Of a DNA stretch of 10,771 nucleotides, positions 6,914 through 10,771 are shown in pieces. Position numbers and translations under genes: made by a program. The stretch is from Bacteroidales bacterium (lineage in GTDB: Bacteria; Bacteroidota; Bacteroidia; Bacteroidales; F082). The stretch spans positions 1,875 through 12,645 of the forward strand of contig JAOZNY010000076.1 in NCBI GenBank assembly GCA_029933565.1, written 5' to 3'. The notes under the pieces were generated by a model. The model did not search any database and had not been told where the DNA came from. It saw only the letters and a list, made by a program, of their open reading frames with translations. The number at the start of each line of letters is the position of its first letter. Position 1 is the stretch's first letter.

Positions 6914-7363
6914 ATGGGTAGATCGCAAGAAACCTTCAACAAAAAGGAAGTACAAAGCAAAAAAGAAAAAAAGCGAAAAGACAAAGAAAAGAAAAGACTG
7001 GCAAAAAAAGATATTGAAAAAAAGAGCAGTCTTGATGACATGCTTATGTATGTTGACGAAAATGGAATGATTTCCGATACTCCTCCGGATCCGGCTAAGA
7101 AAAAAGTTAAACTTGAGGATATCGAATTAGGTGTGCCAACTAGAGAAGCTAGTGAAGAAATTGACCCAATTAGAAAAGGTACTGTTGCTTTTTATAATGA
7201 ATCGAAAGGGTATGGGTTTATTAAAGACGTAGAGACTAAAGAAAGCGTTTTTGTTCATGCTAATAATTTACTTGAAGAAATTAAAGAAGGAAACTTAGTT
7301 AGTTTTGAAGTAGAAATGGGTCAGAGAGGACCTGCTGCTGTAAAAGTAAAGATTATAAAATAG
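6914..7363 (+). CDS. Cold-shock domain protein with long basic N-terminal extension
   Basis: 149 residues. A highly charged, lysine-rich segment (about 8-38, probably helical or disordered) and an acidic/proline linker (about 39-85) precede a C-terminal cold-shock domain (87-148). That domain has RNP1 as KGYGFI (98-103) and RNP2 as VFVHA (112-116), the nucleic-acid-contacting motifs of the fold. Classical CspA proteins are about 70 residues, so roughly half of this one is extension. The opening MGRSQETFNKKE is a familiar start for the Bacteroidota version. It likely acts as a single-stranded RNA or DNA chaperone; the basic tail would add electrostatic RNA binding. It lies 17 nt after the RRM gene, in the same probable operon, and convergent with the HhH gene 55 nt downstream. 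Confidence 0.93.
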   Translation: MGRSQETFNKKEVQSKKEKKRKDKEKKRLAKKDIEKKSSLDDMLMYVDENGMISDTPPDPAKKKVKLEDIELGVPTREASEEIDPIRKGTVAFYNESKGYGFIKDVETKESVFVHANNLLEEIKEGNLVSFEVEMGQRGPAAVKVKIIK

Positions 7364-7418
7364 AAACCCTTTTTTTAAATTCCGGAAGTTTTATTTCGCA
7401 TTTTTTTTAACAATCGAA

Positions 7419-9545
7419 TTACAGACTGATTTTTGCCTGTAATTTGATTTCAGTTTTATGATTTGAATCTATCTTATCGGCACCGGATCCAATGGTCGTT
7501 TTGTCGCGAAAAATAGTTCGCGAAACCCTTAACCACAAATCCACATTCTTAAAAGCATCGAGTTTTATCATCAGGTAAATACGCTGCCCCTTGTCGTAGT
7601 AGGCAGGAACACTGAAGGCATATAAAACATCGTTTTCATAGGCGTAAATCCTGCTGTCCCAACCATCGGTTGAAAACAAGGCATAGCGCAAACTTACCGA
7701 AAGAGGGAAGTTGTCAGGTCTGTACAGCACATCCTGATAAATTAAATATCCCTTTTCAACAGAAGTTGCTTTTTTGTACAACGTCATTTCTAATCTATTC
7801 TTTAAAATGAGAAAATTGAAAACTGAATAACTGATATTAAACCTAAAAGAATTCCGGTTGACACTAATAGTTTTGGAGATAAAATCATAATCTTCCCTAT
7901 AGTTTTCCTGTTTATTATCAAGTTTAAACCTGAAATACATATTCAAATTTTGATCAGGTGAATAGTTAAGTTGCACCAAATATTCAGCCCCCAGCGATGG
8001 TGATGAAATTCCGTATCTTAACCAGGGAAAATCAAAGAAATCAGCATAGGCATCCACCGATAGTTTGCTAGCCAACAATAGTTTAACCCCAAAATAGTAA
8101 GCCTTTTCATTCCTTGCAATACTGCCTTCCCTGAAAGGATTATTGTAAAAACTGAAATATTCTTTGCTGAAATTCCTATACGAAATAGTCATCAGGAATC
8201 TATCAGAAAGAAATAGGTTTGTGCCAATAATAACCGCAAAAGCAGATTTGTCGGTAGCAGAAATCTCACCAAAAAAATTAATCTTTTTCAATTTATAATT
8301 AAAATCGAAACCAAAATTTGTAAGTTTCTCTCCTTCAAAGTAGAATGTTTTATAAGTTTCCCCAGCCTTTAGAAAGGGGATATCTACTGAAGTTTGTAAT
8401 GCAGTTATACCAAATGATGATTGTTTATTTCTATAATTAATATTTGCTCCAAAACTCTGGATATTTATAACACCCTTATCCAGAAGTTCGTTTACAGTAC
8501 GATGATTGCCTGTTTCAATTATTCCTGTTACACCATGGTTTTCAATTGAATCAATAATCGCCAGATTGCCATCAATAATATTATTTGAATAAAATCCACT
8601 TATCTCAAATCTACCGAAACCAAGAGTTAAGGCTGCGCCGCGCATAAAGCGATTTTCGTTTACCGAAGTGTTTGGTGTAATTCCCCTGCCATATTTTTTT
8701 ATTTGTGTTGCTTCGGAGGATTTCCCAAACGACAGACCCGACCAAAGAGTCAATCCCTGCCCGAACTCTAAATGAAAATCGCCAATTACGGCCTTCTTAA
8801 CTGGTCCCAAATCAGAAACAAAAAGATGGATAGAAGCAAAATCATTTATTAGGTCAAACTTATCTCCCACAAGGCTTAAAAGTGTGTCGCTTAATGTGTT
8901 TTTTGAAATCAGTTCTCCGGCATCTTTTTCCCATGTAAAACCCAACCTTATTCTTTTATTGTAGTCGAAGGCATAACGGGCATAATACTTTTGTGGACTT
9001 CCCAAATAAACACTTCCGGGAAAAACAACAGCAGAATCGTTTGGCATTGAATATGCATGTGAAGGTTCGGCTATTTGCGAATAACGAATTATTAATTGAT
9101 GTTTTCCATATTTTAAAACATTTTTGAAATCTAGTTTTTTTGATGGTCTTTCCGTGGTGGAGAAAGTAATAAATGGCAGTATTCTTTCAGTTAATTGTTG
9201 GTCGAAAGAAGGTATTGCAGCCAACTCAAATTTGCTTTGAATAGAACCATATTCTGAAATATAGTTATCCAGTTCGCTTAACTGGTTTTCGTTTATCAGC
9301 CGTATCTCCAAAAGTTTATTTCTTTCTTCCGTATTTATTGAAATCGGGTTTTTGCTGTAATACATAATTTCATCAATCAGATCAGAATAATCAATACTTA
9401 GGTCAGTTGAACTGGCAATATTTTCTAATTGGTCGGTTATGAATTCGTTGTTTAAAAGTTTAGTGCTATCCGGCTGTTGCGAAAACACAGTTTTTGTCAA
9501 AAATGAGAAAACAAGAAAAACCAATATGTTGAGTGCAAATCGCAT
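7419..9545 (-). CDS. Large exported protein with N-terminal helix-hairpin-helix-like region (probable outer-membrane barrel)
   Basis: 708 residues. The signal peptide (1-22/23, hydrophobic 5-16) is followed by a helical region at about 35-130. It reads as two degenerate helix-hairpin-helix units: NPISINTEERNKLLEI with LINENQLSEL, then YGSIQSKFELAAIPSF with ILPFITF. The family in Bacteroidota normally reads NPIDLN...L..LPG...YR...G.F.S.EL, like ComEA. Here the hairpin glycines that contact DNA backbone are replaced (LINENQ, IPSF). From about residue 140 to the end the sequence alternates polar and hydrophobic residues with many aromatics, suggesting a beta-barrel or beta-rich outer-membrane domain. 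It starts 9 nt after the stop of the PorV-like gene, so the two form an operon. Function is not established. DNA uptake is conceivable from the ComEA resemblance, but the lost glycines argue for a structural or protein-binding role. Confidence 0.82.
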   Translation of the reverse strand: MRFALNILVFLVFSFLTKTVFSQQPDSTKLLNNEFITDQLENIASSTDLSIDYSDLIDEIMYYSKNPISINTEERNKLLEIRLINENQLSELDNYISEYGSIQSKFELAAIPSFDQQLTERILPFITFSTTERPSKKLDFKNVLKYGKHQLIIRYSQIAEPSHAYSMPNDSAVVFPGSVYLGSPQKYYARYAFDYNKRIRLGFTWEKDAGELISKNTLSDTLLSLVGDKFDLINDFASIHLFVSDLGPVKKAVIGDFHLEFGQGLTLWSGLSFGKSSEATQIKKYGRGITPNTSVNENRFMRGAALTLGFGRFEISGFYSNNIIDGNLAIIDSIENHGVTGIIETGNHRTVNELLDKGVINIQSFGANINYRNKQSSFGITALQTSVDIPFLKAGETYKTFYFEGEKLTNFGFDFNYKLKKINFFGEISATDKSAFAVIIGTNLFLSDRFLMTISYRNFSKEYFSFYNNPFREGSIARNEKAYYFGVKLLLASKLSVDAYADFFDFPWLRYGISSPSLGAEYLVQLNYSPDQNLNMYFRFKLDNKQENYREDYDFISKTISVNRNSFRFNISYSVFNFLILKNRLEMTLYKKATSVEKGYLIYQDVLYRPDNFPLSVSLRYALFSTDGWDSRIYAYENDVLYAFSVPAYYDKGQRIYLMIKLDAFKNVDLWLRVSRTIFRDKTTIGSGADKIDSNHKTEIKLQAKISL

Positions 9546-9554
9546 AAATGCATA

Positions 9555-10403
9555 CTAAAATGTGAAAATGATTGACGACTGGGGGGAGAAACCTAATGAT
9601 TGATGCATAGTAGCAGCCAGATCAAAACTAAAGTGATTAAATTTCATGCCAAAGCCAAAAGTGAAAATCTCATATCTGCTGGCTATTCCCCCACGGAAAA
9701 AGAATTTGGAGTTAAGGTTGTATTCAAGTCCCATCCTTAATAAAATGGGATTGATATTTGAACTTTTTTCTGCCTCAAGGCTTACAATCAGGCGTGTATC
9801 GAATTTGTAGGCAACTCCAAATCTAAATACTGATGCTAGTTTCTCCTGATTGTAATCGGCAAGTTTTACCATTATTGGGTTGAAAGCATAAGCACCAAGA
9901 GTAATGTTCTCAGTAATATCCGACTGGATTCCAATTTCAAAAGTTACATTATTCTTCGTCCCGTAATTATCGCCAATGCTGGTACTTAGATAATCAAGTT
10001 GAACGCCAATGCGGAAATATTTTGAGAAAGAACGTGAATAAACAAGTCCTAGTTTTATTTCGCTGTAAACTGAATATCCGAAATGATTAAAACTCAAGCC
10101 AATCACCCCAAAATTTAAGGGGACAATTATTGCTACATTTTTTGTACTCAGTTCATTTAAGCCAAAACGACTTTCATAATTAATTCCTACCGAATATTTA
10201 TCTGTTAAAGCAATTCCTGCCGGATTATTTTGAATTCCCCAGAAACCAGTCATTGCCACCGAAACTCTGCCCATTCCTGCCGACCTTGCTCCCAAGGGGA
10301 AAATATCGCCTGAGGCTATAGTTATTTCACTAAACAGCAATAAAATTACAATAACGATTATTAGTCTAATTTTGTTAAACAAATCATAAAGATTAGGCTT
10401 CAT
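9555..10403 (-). CDS. PorV/PorQ-like (FadL-fold) outer-membrane barrel protein
   Basis: 282 residues with an N-terminal signal sequence (hydrophobic 13-24, likely cleavage around A30-S31-G32). The mature N-terminus has GARSAGMGRVSVA (38-50) and NNPAGIA (59-65), the hallmark of the PorV/PorQ/FadL-like family of outer-membrane proteins. The remainder is a run of amphipathic beta strands ending SSIIFTF, with the terminal Phe expected for outer-membrane assembly. PorV itself is a larger protein acting in type IX secretion; this shorter relative could be an outer-membrane scaffold or shuttle, but its role is not defined by sequence. It is the first gene of the operon with the HhH protein (9-nt gap), which suggests the two work together in the outer membrane. 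There is no other in-frame Met near the start, so 10403 is secure. Confidence 0.85.
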   Translation of the reverse strand: MKPNLYDLFNKIRLIIVIVILLLFSEITIASGDIFPLGARSAGMGRVSVAMTGFWGIQNNPAGIALTDKYSVGINYESRFGLNELSTKNVAIIVPLNFGVIGLSFNHFGYSVYSEIKLGLVYSRSFSKYFRIGVQLDYLSTSIGDNYGTKNNVTFEIGIQSDITENITLGAYAFNPIMVKLADYNQEKLASVFRFGVAYKFDTRLIVSLEAEKSSNINPILLRMGLEYNLNSKFFFRGGIASRYEIFTFGFGMKFNHFSFDLAATMHQSLGFSPQSSIIFTF

Positions 10404-10439
10404 GGGTTTAATAGTTTCTAATTAGTTATTTTTAGACCC

Positions 10440-10447
10440 TAAATGTA
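10440..10447 (-). promoter_or_regulatory. Possible -7 box for the PorV-like/HhH operon
   Basis: The minus strand reads TACATTTA, one mismatch at the last position from TAnnTTTG, 36 nt before the ATG at 10403. No -33 element is seen at normal spacing. It is weaker than the other four boxes in the window. Confidence 0.3.
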
Positions 10448-10514
10448 CGAATAATTTTTCAATGAGCATGGAATTCTTTTTGTAGGGAGTTTGTTGGAAA
10501 TGTAAGTTGTTGAG

Positions 10515-10551
10515 ACCCCTCTGCCCCATGGGCATCTCCCCTAAGGGGAGA
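10515..10551. repeat. GC-rich palindromic repeat, REP-like
   Basis: In AT-rich surroundings, a C-rich stretch ACCCCTCTGCCCC is followed by CCCATGGG (10525-10532) and then a perfect hairpin TCTCCCCT-A-AGGGGAGA (10535-10551, 8-bp arms). Composition differs sharply from the flanks. Similar CTCCCC...GGGGAG palindromes are, from general knowledge, dispersed in many Bacteroidota genomes. It lies between divergent genes and has no T-run after it, so a terminator role is unlikely. The rest of 10404-10620 holds only a 6-bp-stem hairpin at 10562-10577 and no ORF. Confidence 0.6.
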
Positions 10552-10620
10552 ATTGTTAGAGGAATGATTTCTCATTCTGAAATAGGGTGATAAAAAAAGT
10601 AAACAAATAAATTATTGAAA

Positions 10621-10771
10621 ATGAATAGACTGCCGATTAGTTTTTTGCAAAAGTTAATAGAAAGCAACAATAGGGAATGGTTTAATGAAAACAAAATGCT
10701 CTATGAAGATGCCCGTAAGATAATTGTAGTTTTTGTGGAGAGTTTAATTGAGGAAATCTCATTATTTGACA
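10621..10771 (+). CDS. DUF2461 domain protein (TIGR02453-type), N-terminal fragment
   Basis: Fifty codons are visible and the frame is open at the right edge. The translation begins MNRLPISFLQKLIESNNREW and continues FNENKMLYEDARKI, with a later FVESLIEEI. The combination FL..L..NNREWF..NK..YE.AR is the characteristic opening of the DUF2461 family, proteins of about 220 residues that are widespread in bacteria and fungi with no established biochemical role. The hallmark NNREWF is at residues 16-21. It is divergent from the PorV-like gene, 217 nt away; no exact TAnnTTTG box was seen just upstream. Confidence 0.88.
   Translation, partial: MNRLPISFLQKLIESNNREWFNENKMLYEDARKIIVVFVESLIEEISLFD

Noticed and set aside
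7364..7418. Bidirectional terminator between the convergent cold-shock and HhH genes
   Set aside because: There are T-runs on the plus strand, but the only palindrome is TTCCGGAA with no loop, so no intrinsic hairpin can be supported.
10535..10551. Intrinsic terminator
   Set aside because: The strong hairpin lies between divergent genes and is not followed by a T-run on either strand, so it is listed as a palindromic repeat instead.

Overview
The window is AT-rich chromosomal DNA from a member of the Bacteroidota. Several independent signs agree: a fused-type E1 2-oxo-acid dehydrogenase, a TonB-dependent receptor paired with a DUF4249 lipoprotein, a single-RRM protein next to a cold-shock protein, a PorV/FadL-like barrel protein, and exact TAnnTTTG promoter -7 boxes before four transcription units. 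It looks like housekeeping and cell-envelope DNA. No prophage, transposase gene, CRISPR array, tRNA or rRNA was seen.

Layout. 1-1031 (minus) is the N-terminal half of a thiamine-diphosphate E1 dehydrogenase that runs off the left edge. 1032-1377 has no gene, but holds the E1 promoter and a structured segment resembling a small non-autonomous mobile element: 12-bp perfect inverted repeats, 6-bp flanking direct repeats at matching distances, and an internal tandem repeat with a long hairpin. 1378-2082 (minus) is a rhomboid intramembrane protease with an acidic tail. Divergent from it, 2122-3090 (plus) is a secreted, probably beta-propeller protein. 3231-6428 (plus) is a two-gene operon for a TonB-dependent receptor and its DUF4249 lipoprotein, a likely outer-membrane uptake pair with unknown substrate. 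6645-7363 (plus) is a two-gene operon for RNA-binding proteins (RRM, then cold-shock domain). Convergent to it, 7419-10403 (minus) is a two-gene operon for a PorV-like barrel protein and a large exported protein with an N-terminal degenerate helix-hairpin-helix region. 10404-10620 is intergenic and carries a GC-rich palindromic repeat. 10621 onward (plus) is the start of a DUF2461 protein cut by the right edge.

How the genes relate. Five of the nine genes encode exported or outer-membrane proteins and one more is an inner-membrane protease, so the central theme is the envelope. The pairs TonB receptor/DUF4249, RRM/cold-shock and PorV-like/HhH are each tightly spaced and probably co-transcribed. 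I did not find a convincing new multi-gene system. The least explained items are the mobile-element-like segment at 1086-1349 and the HhH/PorV-like outer-membrane operon.
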